Positions 45,223 through 53,859 of a stretch of 64,000 bases of DNA are shown one piece after another. Positions within the stretch are counted from its first letter, which is position 1. Each line of letters opens with the position of its first letter. Under the pieces are notes generated by a model. The model saw nothing but the letters and a program-made list of their open reading frames with translations. It ran no database searches and had not been told where the DNA came from. The DNA lies in the NCBI GenBank assembly GCA_905182105.1, contig CAJJAR010000002.1:1-64000 (forward strand), in the 5' to 3' direction. The position numbers and the translations under genes were made by a program. Origin of the DNA: an uncultured Paracoccaceae bacterium (lineage in GTDB: Bacteria > Pseudomonadota > Alphaproteobacteria > Rhodobacterales > Rhodobacteraceae).

Positions 45223-47178
45223 ATGACCCAATCCGAAAAAGACCGCCCTTGGCTGATACGGACCTATGCAGGTCATTCAACGGCCAAAGCCTCGAACCTA
45301 CTGTACCGTTCAAACCTAGAAAAAGGACAGACGGGCCTTTCTGTCGCTTTCGATCTACCAACCCAAACAGGCTATGACAGCGATCATATCTTATCGCGTG
45401 GTGAGGTTGGCAAGGTTGGTGTGCCCGTTTCCCACCTTGACGATATGCGTGCATTGTTTGATGAAATTCCTTTAGAAAAAATGAATACGTCGATGACCAT
45501 CAACGCAACGGCCCCTTGGTTGTTGTCGCTGTACATCGCTGTTGCCGAAGAACAGGGTGCTGACATTGCGGCGCTGCAAGGTACTGTTCAAAACGATCTG
45601 ATCAAAGAATACCTGTCGCGCGGCACCTATATTTGTCCACCCAAACCATCGTTGAAGATGATCGCGGATGTTGCCGAATATTGCTATACGAATGTTCCCA
45701 AATGGAACCCGATGAACGTCTGTTCCTATCACTTGCAAGAGGCCGGCGCGACGCCAGAGCAAGAGCTGTCCTTTGCCCTTGCCACCGCCACTGCCGTTTT
45801 AGATGAGTTACGACCCCGCGTTGATCCTGCTGATTTTCCCGCCCTTTTGGGCCGCATTTCTTTCTTTGTGAACGCAGGTATTCGGTTTGTGACAGAGATG
45901 TGCAAAATGCGCGCTTTCGTCGATCTATGGGATGAAATTTGTGAGACGCGGTACGGTGTAACAGACGCCAAATATCGCCGCTTTCGTTACGGCGTTCAGG
46001 TGAATTCCCTTGGCCTGACCGAACAACAACCAGAAAACAATGTTTACCGAATCTTGATCGAAATGCTGGCAGTGACCCTGTCCAAAAAGGCCCGTGCCCG
46101 TGCGGTTCAATTGCCAGCATGGAATGAAGCCCTTGGCCTGCCCCGTCCATGGGATCAACAATGGTCCATGCGCATGCAACAGATCATGGCGTTTGAAACA
46201 GACCTGTTAGAATTTGACGACTTGTTTGACGGCAACCCTGCGGTAGATCGCAAAGTTGAAGAACTGAAAGAAGGTGCCCGCGCCGAACTGGCGAATTTGG
46301 ATGCCATGGGCGGCGCGATTGAAGCAATTGATTATATGAAATCCGCCCTTGTGCAGTCCAATGCTGACCGCCTCAACCGCATTGAAGCGGGGGAAACTGT
46401 CGTTGTCGGCGTGAACAAATACACCAGTACAGAACCCTCTCCGTTGATGACCGCAGACGGCGGCATCATGGTGGTTGATCCCGCCGTGGAGCAGGCCCAA
46501 ATTGACAGTCTGAATGCATGGCGCGCCAACCGCGATCAGGCCGCTGTGGACGCCGCCCTTGCAGATCTTCGTGCAGCGGCATCCGAGGGGCGCAATGTGA
46601 TGCCACCCTCAATCTCGGCGGCAAAAGCGGGTGCAACGACAGGTGAATGGGCCGCGCAAATGCGCGACGTACACGGCGAATACCGTGGGCCAACTGGTGT
46701 TGCTGCTGGCCAATCCAACAAGACCGAAGGCCTTGAATACCTGCGTGAATCTGTAAACGCGGTTAGTGATCGGTTGGGGCGTCGATTGAAATTTTTGGTT
46801 GGTAAACCCGGCTTAGATGGTCATTCGAACGGTGCAGAACAAATCGCGGTGCGTGCCCGCGATTGTGGGATGGATATTGCCTATGAAGGGATCCGCCTAA
46901 CACCCGAACAACTGGTCGCCGCTGCGCTTGAGGATCAAGCGCATGTTGTAGGCCTATCAATCCTGTCAGGCAGTCACATCCCCTTGGTCGAGGATCTGAT
47001 TGAACGGATGCGCGACGCGGGGCTTGGTGACATTCCAGTTATCGTCGGTGGCATCATCCCTGATGACGATGCTGAACGATTGCGGGCCATGGGTGTTGCA
47101 CGGGTTTATACGCCTAAAGACTTTGAGTTGAACACAATTATGGCAGACATTGTCACCCTCGCTGATCCCGTGACTTAG
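45223..47178 (+). CDS. ecm: Ethylmalonyl-CoA mutase (MeaA type)
   Basis: A 651-residue adenosylcobalamin enzyme that isomerises ethylmalonyl-CoA to methylsuccinyl-CoA. The large TIM-barrel domain carries LIRTYAGHSTAKASNLLYRS and VAFDLPTQTGYDSDHI, which mark this subfamily. The B12-binding domain has DGHSNG near 530-535 (DxHxxG) and LSGSHIPLVEDLIERM. Length and N-terminus favour Ecm over methylmalonyl-CoA mutase. It forms with ccr, mch, mcl2 and meaB a near-complete ethylmalonyl-CoA set. Confidence 0.93.
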   Translation: MTQSEKDRPWLIRTYAGHSTAKASNLLYRSNLEKGQTGLSVAFDLPTQTGYDSDHILSRGEVGKVGVPVSHLDDMRALFDEIPLEKMNTSMTINATAPWLLSLYIAVAEEQGADIAALQGTVQNDLIKEYLSRGTYICPPKPSLKMIADVAEYCYTNVPKWNPMNVCSYHLQEAGATPEQELSFALATATAVLDELRPRVDPADFPALLGRISFFVNAGIRFVTEMCKMRAFVDLWDEICETRYGVTDAKYRRFRYGVQVNSLGLTEQQPENNVYRILIEMLAVTLSKKARARAVQLPAWNEALGLPRPWDQQWSMRMQQIMAFETDLLEFDDLFDGNPAVDRKVEELKEGARAELANLDAMGGAIEAIDYMKSALVQSNADRLNRIEAGETVVVGVNKYTSTEPSPLMTADGGIMVVDPAVEQAQIDSLNAWRANRDQAAVDAALADLRAAASEGRNVMPPSISAAKAGATTGEWAAQMRDVHGEYRGPTGVAAGQSNKTEGLEYLRESVNAVSDRLGRRLKFLVGKPGLDGHSNGAEQIAVRARDCGMDIAYEGIRLTPEQLVAAALEDQAHVVGLSILSGSHIPLVEDLIERMRDAGLGDIPVIVGGIIPDDDAERLRAMGVARVYTPKDFELNTIMADIVTLADPVT

Positions 47179-47256
47179 CAACAAACGTGGCATTTGCATC
47201 TTGGTCGATATGAAGTCAAAGTTGGCTCAACATTCATACTCGAGAAAGAGAATTCC

Positions 47257-47961
47257 ATGACCGTACACATCGGCGCAAAGCCAGGCCAAATCGCTGAAAC
47301 TGTTTTAATGCCGGGTGATCCATACCGCGCAAAATGGGCAGCGGAAACGTTTCTGAAAGACGTTGAACTGGTCAATGAAGTGCGCGGCATGTTGGGGTTC
47401 ACCGGCACATGGAACAGCCACCGTGTTACCATCCAAGGGTCAGGTATGGGGATGCCATCCTTGTCGATCTACGCCAATGAATTAATTAATGAATACAACG
47501 CACAAACCCTAATCCGTATTGGCAGCTGCGGTGGTATGCAGCCACAAGTTGGCATTCGTGACGTGATCATTGCCATGACAGCAAGCACCCTAAACTCTCC
47601 CTCTTCTGGCATTTTCAAAGAGTTCAATTACGCGCCATGCGCTGATTATGGGCTACTCGCAGCTGCGGTAAAATCTGCGGAAACCAAGGGCTGTAAGACC
47701 CACGTAGGTGGCATTTATTCTTCTGACGTATTCTATGACGAACGTCCTGATTTAAACGAACAAATGACGCGCCACGGCATCTTGGGTGTCGAGATGGAAG
47801 CAGCCGAACTTTACACGCTTGCCGCCCGTTATGGGCGTCGCGCATTGGCGGTTTTAACCGTTAGTGACCACCTGCAAACAGGTGAAGCGTTGCCAGCGGA
47901 AGACCGCGAACGCAGCTTTGGCGAAATGGTAGAGATTGCCCTAGAAGCTGCATTTGCCTGA
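47257..47961 (+). CDS. deoD: Purine-nucleoside phosphorylase, DeoD type
   Basis: A 234-residue hexameric-type phosphorylase that splits purine (deoxy)nucleosides to base and (deoxy)ribose 1-phosphate. Motifs are [12 protein letters not shown] (about 18-29), [17 protein letters not shown] and [13 protein letters not shown] with the base-contact region (about 179-191). The ATG at 47257 has AAGAGA upstream. It could use nucleosides imported by the ABC system at 31-36 kb. Confidence 0.94.
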   Translation: MTVHIGAKPGQIAETVLMPGDPYRAKWAAETFLKDVELVNEVRGMLGFTGTWNSHRVTIQGSGMGMPSLSIYANELINEYNAQTLIRIGSCGGMQPQVGIRDVIIAMTASTLNSPSSGIFKEFNYAPCADYGLLAAAVKSAETKGCKTHVGGIYSSDVFYDERPDLNEQMTRHGILGVEMEAAELYTLAARYGRRALAVLTVSDHLQTGEALPAEDRERSFGEMVEIALEAAFA

Positions 47962-48010
47962 ACACATTTAGCCAACCAAAAAACAGTGAAACCGAGCGTC
48001 GGTATCGTGT

Positions 48011-48036
48011 CGGTATTGCGTAGGTGCGCAATACCG
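48011..48036. repeat. Perfect 10-bp inverted repeat between convergent genes
   Basis: CGGTATTGCG and CGCAATACCG enclose a six-base loop. It lies between the ends of deoD and the DUF1989 gene. There is no T-run on either side, so it is not a classical intrinsic terminator, though it could act as a bidirectional transcript end. Just before it GTCGGTAT is repeated directly. Confidence 0.45.
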
Positions 48037-48042
48037 ATTCAG

Positions 48043-48885
48043 CTACAAACCGTGACAGCGATTGTACCCATTCACGGCAGGCGTTTTCCAATCATCAAGC
48101 GCCCCATCCACAGGTTTGAAAACCTCGATCAAAAGCGGGTGGCACTGGGCTGTATCCGAGGAATGTTCGTCAGAGCAATCGCCCCCCGGACAGGCCGACA
48201 AGCAGCCCAGCAAATCAATTTCTGCGAAGAACTCCAAGTAGTCGCCGGGGCGCACAGGGCTGCCTTTCATAAAGTACTGACCTGTGTCGCGGGTAAAGCC
48301 TGTGCACATGAAAACGTTAAGCACGTCATGAACATAGCCCTCGGCCTCTTGCGCAGTAATGCCAAGGTGATCACCCATCGCGCGCGACAGGTTGGAGTGG
48401 CAGCAATGGTGATACTGACCACCAGCGAGCAGGTTGTGCGTATAGGGATCGCAGCGCGTGCCGATCACGTCATGCACAGAACCGCCAAATTCATCGATGC
48501 CATACCAACCCAGCGTGTCGTGGGTGATCGTCGCCATAGGGCGCAACTGTGGAAAGCTGGACCACATTTGTTGGCCTGTGGTGATGTGTGTGCCGTGCAA
48601 AGCGCGTGTTTTGCCCGTGTAGAATTTTTCGCTAAGGTCATTGGCATTCCACAGGTTCAGATCGCCAACTTGGGACCCTTCAACAGATGAGATGCGAAAG
48701 AAATGGCCCACTGGCACATTGAACACTGCAGCGTCGCGGGCTGGGGCCAAAACCTCGTCAACCTTGGTCAGGTTCTGACGGGCTGCTTCGTAAACCGACA
48801 TGTTCGGCGCAGGTAGCGTTTCAATTGGATAACAAATGACAGGCTTCACGGCTCGGCGAGCTGCGGCGTCTTTTGGTTGGGTCAT
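48043..48885 (-). CDS. DUF1989-family (urea-carboxylase-associated) protein
   Basis: A 280-residue protein of the DUF1989 family. Typical segments are VPVGHFFRISSVEGSQVGDLNLW, ALHGTHITTGQQMWSSFPQ and GGQYHHCCHSNLSR, with a Cys/His-rich set suggestive of metal binding. A later CPGGDCSDEHSSD adds more cysteines. Members often sit beside urea or amine catabolism genes; none are here. The ATG at 48885 follows GAGG, seven bases after the end of a decayed small gene. Confidence 0.85.
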   Translation of the reverse strand: MTQPKDAAARRAVKPVICYPIETLPAPNMSVYEAARQNLTKVDEVLAPARDAAVFNVPVGHFFRISSVEGSQVGDLNLWNANDLSEKFYTGKTRALHGTHITTGQQMWSSFPQLRPMATITHDTLGWYGIDEFGGSVHDVIGTRCDPYTHNLLAGGQYHHCCHSNLSRAMGDHLGITAQEAEGYVHDVLNVFMCTGFTRDTGQYFMKGSPVRPGDYLEFFAEIDLLGCLSACPGGDCSDEHSSDTAQCHPLLIEVFKPVDGALDDWKTPAVNGYNRCHGL

Positions 48886-48892
48886 TTGGGCC

Positions 48893-49108
48893 TCACAATT
48901 TGGGTGTTTTTAGTTTTGATCTGCAATCATTGGGTGGACCTTTGGTCGATGTAAAGGCCTCTGCCCCGCAGGCTACACAATTGTATTTGCGAAGTGCCCC
49001 ACGATCTCCCGTTGCGTCTGCGCGCTATCGGCATCCACGCGTTGGCGCATTGCGCCACGCAAAGAACATCACAAAGCCAAAGGCAATCAGCAAGACTAGG
49101 ATTTGCAT
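48893..49108 (-). pseudogene. Small membrane-anchored Cys protein with TAG in place of Trp
   Basis: From an ATG at 49108 the frame reads MQILVLLIAFGFVMFFAW, RNAPTRGCR, then TAG (49027-49025), then RADATGDRGALRKYNCVACGAEAF...NDCRSKLK to a TGA at 48893-48895. One membrane helix is followed by a CxxC pair and a further Cys, like small zinc-ribbon proteins. I expect TGG at the TAG position, a single-base change, giving a 71-residue protein. The truncated form would be a 27-residue single-helix peptide. It runs into the DUF1989 operon. Confidence 0.65.
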
Positions 49109-49189
49109 AATGGGGCCCTCATGATGCTTAGATATAAAAATGGCCCACCAGAGAAGGGCAGGCCATTTCAGATAAGCGATAGCTCAAGA

Positions 49190-49969
49190 TCAGACGCGGC
49201 GTTCGACCATCATCTTTTTGATGTTCGAAATTGCCTCTGCAGGGTTCAAACCTTTAGGGCATGTTTTCGCGCAGTTCATGATCGTGTGACAGCGATACAA
49301 TTTGAACGGATCTTCAAGTTCGTCCAAACGTTCACCTGTTGCTTCATCACGTGAGTCAATGATCCAGCGATAGGCGTGCAACAAGGCTGCTGGGCCTAGG
49401 TACCGATCGCCGTTCCACCAGTAGCTTGGGCAGCTGGTTGAACAGCATGCGCACATAACGCATTCATACAGGCCATCCAACTTCTTGCGATCGTCAATTG
49501 ACTGACGCCATTCTTTCGCAGGACGGTTGGTTTTGGTTTCCAACCAAGGCATCACTGATGCGTGCTGTGCGTAGAAGTGTGTGAGGTCTGGGATCAAATC
49601 CTTGACCACAGGCATGTGCGGCAAAGGATAAACGCGGACGTCGCCTTTGACTTCGTCCATACCATAGATACAGGCCAACGTGTTGATGCCGTCGATGTTC
49701 ATCGCACAGGATCCGCAAATTCCTTCGCGGCAAGAACGGCGAAAGGTCAATGTTGGGTCGATTTCATTCTTGATCTTGATCAAAGCATCCAAAATCATTG
49801 GGCCGCAATCGTCCAAGTCGACCCAGTATGTATCGAGCTGTGGGTTTTTGCCGTCATCTGGGTTCCAGCGATAGATGCTGAATTTACGCAGGTTTGTTGC
49901 GCCCTCAGGTTTTGGCCACGTTTTGCCCGTTGTCATACGCGAGTTTTTCGGGAGCGTTAGTTCTACCAT
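49190..49969 (-). CDS. sdhB: Succinate dehydrogenase iron-sulfur subunit
   Basis: A 259-residue subunit B of complex II. It has a 2Fe-2S ferredoxin domain with CREGICGSC (about 82-90) and a C-terminal 4Fe-4S/3Fe-4S domain with [12 protein letters not shown] (about 167-178) and [11 protein letters not shown] near the end. It passes electrons from the FAD of SdhA to quinone at the SdhCD membrane anchor. Last gene of the sdhCDA-lipoprotein-sdhB operon. A possible TCA-cycle regulator site lies upstream of the operon. Confidence 0.97.
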   Translation of the reverse strand: MVELTLPKNSRMTTGKTWPKPEGATNLRKFSIYRWNPDDGKNPQLDTYWVDLDDCGPMILDALIKIKNEIDPTLTFRRSCREGICGSCAMNIDGINTLACIYGMDEVKGDVRVYPLPHMPVVKDLIPDLTHFYAQHASVMPWLETKTNRPAKEWRQSIDDRKKLDGLYECVMCACCSTSCPSYWWNGDRYLGPAALLHAYRWIIDSRDEATGERLDELEDPFKLYRCHTIMNCAKTCPKGLNPAEAISNIKKMMVERRV

Positions 49970-49981
49970 TTGGTATCTCCT

Positions 49982-50320
49982 TTATCCGGCCAAGGCCGCA
50001 AGGCTGGCTTTGCCTGCACATTGTTGCGTTGCAGGGCGGCCTAGAATGTCACTGATCAAGGCCACTGTTGTGTCATTGGCACCAACTACGGCCGCTTTGG
50101 CGAATTGGCCGATTTCGATGCCTGATGCATTGTCGATGATGCAGTCTGTGGAGGGTGTTACCACAGCTTTTGGCACCAGCGGGAAGCGGGTTGTAAGCGT
50201 TTCCGCTACGGCCGCTTTGGCGCTGCGACGGGCGACTTCGTCGACCGCCTTGGTGGCTTCAGTGCAGCCCGCGAGGGCCGCAACAAAACCAAGTGCCGCA
50301 AATGTGACGCGCAAACCCAT
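49982..50320 (-). CDS. Lipoprotein of unknown function inside the sdh operon
   Basis: A 112-residue protein with a lipoprotein signal peptide (lipobox LAGC about 16-19) followed by TEATKAVDEVARRSAKAAVAE, an alpha-helical linker, and a small domain with two cysteines (DCII; QQCAG). It lies between sdhA and sdhB; its start overlaps the sdhA stop by one base, so it is co-translated. Short lipoproteins in this place are, from memory, common in Rhodobacterales. Complex II assembly is a guess. Confidence 0.7.
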   Translation of the reverse strand: MGLRVTFAALGFVAALAGCTEATKAVDEVARRSAKAAVAETLTTRFPLVPKAVVTPSTDCIIDNASGIEIGQFAKAAVVGANDTTVALISDILGRPATQQCAGKASLAALAG

Positions 50321-52128
50321 TAGAAGTTACGCACTTTTGGTGCGATGCGCTTAAGGTCGATGCCGCCCTCGTCTTCGGTCGTCAACGGATTAAGGTGCAC
50401 ACCGCGGTAGCTGAGTGTCGCCTCGTTCTTGTTGTTGAAGGTCGCAAGAGAGTGGACACGCCATTTGTCGTCATCACGATCAGGGAAGTCCTCGTGGGCG
50501 TGTGCCCCGCGGCTTTCTTGGCGTGCTTCTGCACCAGTGATCGTGGCCACAGCGTTTGGCAACAAGTTGGCCAATTCAAGCGTTTCCATCAGGTCGCTGT
50601 TCCAAACCAATGAGCGGTCAGTGACGCTGATGTCGGACCATTTGGCCGCAACTTCATCCATCTTCGCCTTACCCTCAGCCAATGTGTCGCTTGCGCGGAA
50701 CACGGCTGCGTCTTTTTGCATGGTTTGTTGCATTTCAAGGCGCAGCTCGGCTGTTGGGATAGATCCCTTAGCGTGGCGTGTTGCGTCAAAACGTTCAAAC
50801 GCAGCATCAACAGATTTTTGATTCGGCGTTGGCACTGCGCTATCTGGATCAATGATCTTGCCAGCGCGGATCGCAGCGGCGCGACCGAATACAACCAAGT
50901 CGATGAGTGAGTTAGAGCCAAGACGGTTCGCACCGTGTACAGATGCACACCCTGCTTCGCCCACAGCCATAAGGCCTGGAGACACCGCATCTGGTGTTTC
51001 AGCAGTTGGGTTCAGAACTTCACCCCAATAGTTGGTTGGAATGCCACCCATGTTATAATGCACGGTTGGCAGAACTGGGATTGGCTCTTTGGTCAAGTCA
51101 ACGCCTGCAAAGACGCGTGCGGACTCTGAAATGCCCGGTAGGCGCAGATCCAGCGTTTCTTTTGGCAGGTGGTTAAGGTTCAGGTGGATGTGATCCCCAC
51201 TGGCCCCAACGCCACGACCTTCACGAATTTCCATCGTCATACAGCGTGATACGTAATCGCGCGGTGCGAGGTCTTTATACTGGGGCGCATAACGTTCCAT
51301 GAAACGCTCACCTTCAGAGTTGGTGAGATAGCCGCCTTCGCCGCGTGCCCCCTCGGTGATCAAGCAGCCTGCGCCATAGATACCGGTTGGGTGGAACTGA
51401 ACGAATTCCATGTCTTGGAGTGGCAAGCCAGCGCGTGCCACCATGCCGCCACCGTCACCTGTGCAGGTGTGGGCAGATGTGGCTGAGAAATATGCACGGC
51501 CATAGCCGCCTGTCGCCAGCACAACCATTTTAGCTGAGAACAGGTGCATCGTGCCGTCATCCAATTTCCAGCACAAAACGCCTTGGCAGGTGCCGTCTTC
51601 GGACATGATTAAGTCAATCGCGAAGTACTCGATGTAGAATTCAGCATTGTTCTTTAGGGACTGACCATAAAGCGTGTGCAGGATGGCGTGGCCTGTACGG
51701 TCAGCCGCGGCGCATGTGCGCTGGACTGCTGGGCCTTCGCCGAATTCAGTTGTGTGACCACCGAATGGACGCTGATAAATCTTGCCTTCTTCGGTGCGAG
51801 AGAACGGAACACCGTAGTGCTCTAGCTCGTAAACCGCCTTCGGGGCTTCGCGAGCAAGGTATTCCATCGCATCAGTATCACCCAACCAGTCAGAACCTTT
51901 GACGGTGTCATACATGTGCCACTGCCAGTTGTCAGGACCCATGTTAGATAGGGATGCCGCGATGCCGCCTTGGGCCGCAACAGTGTGAGAACGTGTAGGG
52001 AAAACTTTGGTTACGCAAGCCGTGCGCAAACCTTGTTCTGCCATGCCCAGTGTCGCGCGCAAACCTGCGCCACCGGCACCAACAACAACCACGTCATATT
52101 CGTGGGTTTCGTATTCATAAGCAGCCAT
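50320..52128 (-). CDS. sdhA: Succinate dehydrogenase flavoprotein subunit
   Basis: A 602-residue FAD subunit. The N-terminus has [20 protein letters not shown] (about 15-34), then the flavin-linking histidine in [15 protein letters not shown] (about 46-60). Substrate-binding [21 protein letters not shown] lies near 395-415. It oxidises succinate to fumarate. It is the third gene of the operon, preceded by sdhD with 21 bases between. Confidence 0.97.
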   Translation of the reverse strand: MAAYEYETHEYDVVVVGAGGAGLRATLGMAEQGLRTACVTKVFPTRSHTVAAQGGIAASLSNMGPDNWQWHMYDTVKGSDWLGDTDAMEYLAREAPKAVYELEHYGVPFSRTEEGKIYQRPFGGHTTEFGEGPAVQRTCAAADRTGHAILHTLYGQSLKNNAEFYIEYFAIDLIMSEDGTCQGVLCWKLDDGTMHLFSAKMVVLATGGYGRAYFSATSAHTCTGDGGGMVARAGLPLQDMEFVQFHPTGIYGAGCLITEGARGEGGYLTNSEGERFMERYAPQYKDLAPRDYVSRCMTMEIREGRGVGASGDHIHLNLNHLPKETLDLRLPGISESARVFAGVDLTKEPIPVLPTVHYNMGGIPTNYWGEVLNPTAETPDAVSPGLMAVGEAGCASVHGANRLGSNSLIDLVVFGRAAAIRAGKIIDPDSAVPTPNQKSVDAAFERFDATRHAKGSIPTAELRLEMQQTMQKDAAVFRASDTLAEGKAKMDEVAAKWSDISVTDRSLVWNSDLMETLELANLLPNAVATITGAEARQESRGAHAHEDFPDRDDDKWRVHSLATFNNKNEATLSYRGVHLNPLTTEDEGGIDLKRIAPKVRNF

Positions 52129-52149
52129 TTTCAGGTCTCCCTTAATCGA

Positions 52150-52521
52150 TTAAAGCGCGATGCGTGCGATGGCGAATAGGCCCGTCGCAGCAGCAGCATA
52201 AGAAAGGCAGATCACGAAAATGATCGCCACTTTTTGGGAGGTCCCGTGCACGTAGTCTTCAATCATGGTCTGTGCGCCATTCTTGAAGTGCATGAAGGTA
52301 ACACCAATGGTCAGAGCCGCCACAATCGCTGAGAACGGACGGGCAAAGTAGGCCAGCACGTTTTCATGTGTTTCACCCAGCATTGGGCCGAATGTGAAAA
52401 CAAACAACGGGATTAGCAAAAGCAAAGCCACAGAGCTGACTTTCATAAGCCAGAAATGTTCTGTACCTGTTTTGGCGGAACCCATTCCAGTGGCACGTTT
52501 ACGGTCGGTCAAATAAGACAT
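52150..52521 (-). CDS. sdhD: Succinate dehydrogenase membrane anchor subunit D
   Basis: A 123-residue protein with three helices and an N-terminal cytoplasmic segment (TGMGSAKTGTEHFWLMK). The conserved HFKNGAQTMIEDYVH segment near 81-95 includes quinone-site residues. With SdhC it holds heme b and the ubiquinone site. Confidence 0.92.
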   Translation of the reverse strand: MSYLTDRKRATGMGSAKTGTEHFWLMKVSSVALLLLIPLFVFTFGPMLGETHENVLAYFARPFSAIVAALTIGVTFMHFKNGAQTMIEDYVHGTSQKVAIIFVICLSYAAAATGLFAIARIAL

Positions 52522-52531
52522 TATATTCTCC

Positions 52532-52915
52532 TCAGACCAAAATGATTGTAATGATGGTCAAGACAACTGATCCGATGATCACAGCCCAACCCATTTTTTC
52601 AGCCGTTGGGATATCAAAGCCGATGCCGTTGTCCCAGATCAGGTGACGTACACCTGCGAGCGTGTGGTACCAAAGGCCCAAAACCGAGAAGGTCATGACA
52701 AGATCACCAAACCAGCTGGTTAGAAATCCGTTCGCTACAGCGTAAGCTTCGGGCGAAGTTGCCGCGGCCAAGAACCACCAGACAATCAGCAATGCAGAAA
52801 TCAGCATCGCGTTGCCAGTAATCCGCGTCAGGATAGACGTCATGGATGTAAGCTGTGGGCGGTAGATAGTCAGGTGGGGTGAGAGTGGGCGATTGCCACG
52901 GTTCACGTCGGCCAT
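52532..52915 (-). CDS. sdhC: Succinate dehydrogenase cytochrome b556 subunit C
   Basis: A 127-residue, three-helix membrane subunit. The N-terminus has RPLSPHLTIYRPQLTSMTSI (quinone-site Ser/Arg), and the heme-ligand histidine is in YHTLAGVRHLIWDNG (about 83-97). It is the first gene of the sdh operon; the 270-base region upstream carries two TGTGATCACA palindromes. Confidence 0.94.
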   Translation of the reverse strand: MADVNRGNRPLSPHLTIYRPQLTSMTSILTRITGNAMLISALLIVWWFLAAATSPEAYAVANGFLTSWFGDLVMTFSVLGLWYHTLAGVRHLIWDNGIGFDIPTAEKMGWAVIIGSVVLTIITIILV

Positions 52916-53041
52916 TGTTGATGTCCTTTTTCAGTCTCTACCATGTTCTAGCGCTTTTTACGCCGGTGTCACCTAGGCAGAGGTTAATTTTCCAAAGCAT
53001 AAAACATATCTTTTGCACTTATTTTCATCTTTTGAGTGCTT

Positions 53042-53072
53042 TGTGATCACAGCTTGCAGTACTGTGATCACA
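53042..53072. promoter_or_regulatory. Paired TGTGATCACA operators upstream of sdhC
   Basis: Two identical perfect 10-bp palindromes TGTGATCACA lie at 53042-53051 and 53063-53072, 21 bp centre to centre (two helix turns), 126-157 bases upstream of the sdhC start. An identical pair with the same spacing stands before sucC. A dimeric repressor or activator of TCA-cycle genes binding as two dimers is implied. Confidence 0.75.
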
Positions 53073-53184
53073 TTTTAAGTAGAGGTATTTTCCAACCTGC
53101 TAGCCACTCAAAAAAACCACACCACTCTGGAAGCGACAGATAACGCAGCCATTCCGCATTTTCTGTGCAAATGACAACGCGCAC

Positions 53185-53815
53185 CTAGTCGGGATTGTAA
53201 AACACGTTAGGTCCACCACACTCTTCAACGGCAACAGTCAGCGTTTCTGTGCCCCCGTCATAGGCAATGCTTTGTGCAGGCGCGTTTTTAGAAAGTACCT
53301 CAAACGCAGCACCCCAACTGGCTTTGGCCGCGTCGAACTCAGTTTCACACCAAGACATGCGATCTTCGGGAACACCCAGATCTTCACCAATATGGGCACG
53401 AGACGCCATATCGGCACCCCCAAACAAGCACGCCAAGTTATGATAGCGTTACAAATCTGGGCCGTGGGTACCTGCCCAATAGGGTTCACCCGTCTCTTCA
53501 GCCAACGCTAAAAACATGTCAGCCGCAGCATAGGTAATCTCAGTCGCCGCCTCTTCTTTATAAAGTGGGTCAATCAAAACCACAGAGGCTACTTCGCCGC
53601 ATCTTCCTCTTGCCCAAGGACGGCTGCTCAAGCTGATCGATCATAGCATGGCCAATCTCGTGGTATAGGGTCGCAAGCAAGTTATCTTGGACAAATTGAT
53701 CAGAGTTTGGCTCTCCGGAATAGTCGGACACGCGCGGGGATGGGCCGGAAAAATACTTTACCGCCCCAATTAAAACAACGCTTACGACGGCTACGCTAAT
53801 CAAAATCTTCTCCAA
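53185..53815 (-). pseudogene. DUF4344-type putative metallopeptidase, multiply broken
   Basis: From ATG 53815 the frame reads an N-terminal membrane anchor, then DNLLATLYHEIGHAMIDQLEQP with the HExxH zinc motif. Near 53600-53630 a short LGQEEDAA stretch lies in another frame, and the sequence continues in a third with EVASVVLIDPLYKEEAAT and THGPDL, a TAA (53451-53449) and RYHNLACLFGGADMASRAHIG to the end at 53185. The order matches the DUF4344 metallopeptidases, which I recall continuing DLQRYYN where this has TAA (CAA to TAA). At least two frameshifts and a nonsense codon. Confidence 0.8.
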
Positions 53816-53859
53816 AAAAATGACCTGCTGTTCATCCCACGTGGGGGACCAATACCTAA

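Noticed and set aside
48011-48036. Intrinsic terminator
   Set aside because: The palindrome is perfect but lacks a T-run in both directions; reported as a repeat instead.
48873-49124. 83-residue plus-strand frame over the DUF1989 start
   Set aside because: It is antisense to the small Cys-protein remnant, which has a much better explanation of the same bases.
53042-53072. CRP/FNR site
   Set aside because: CRP sites are TGTGA-N6-TCACA and FNR sites TTGAT-N4-ATCAA; here TGTGA and TCACA are contiguous and repeat with a 21-bp period.
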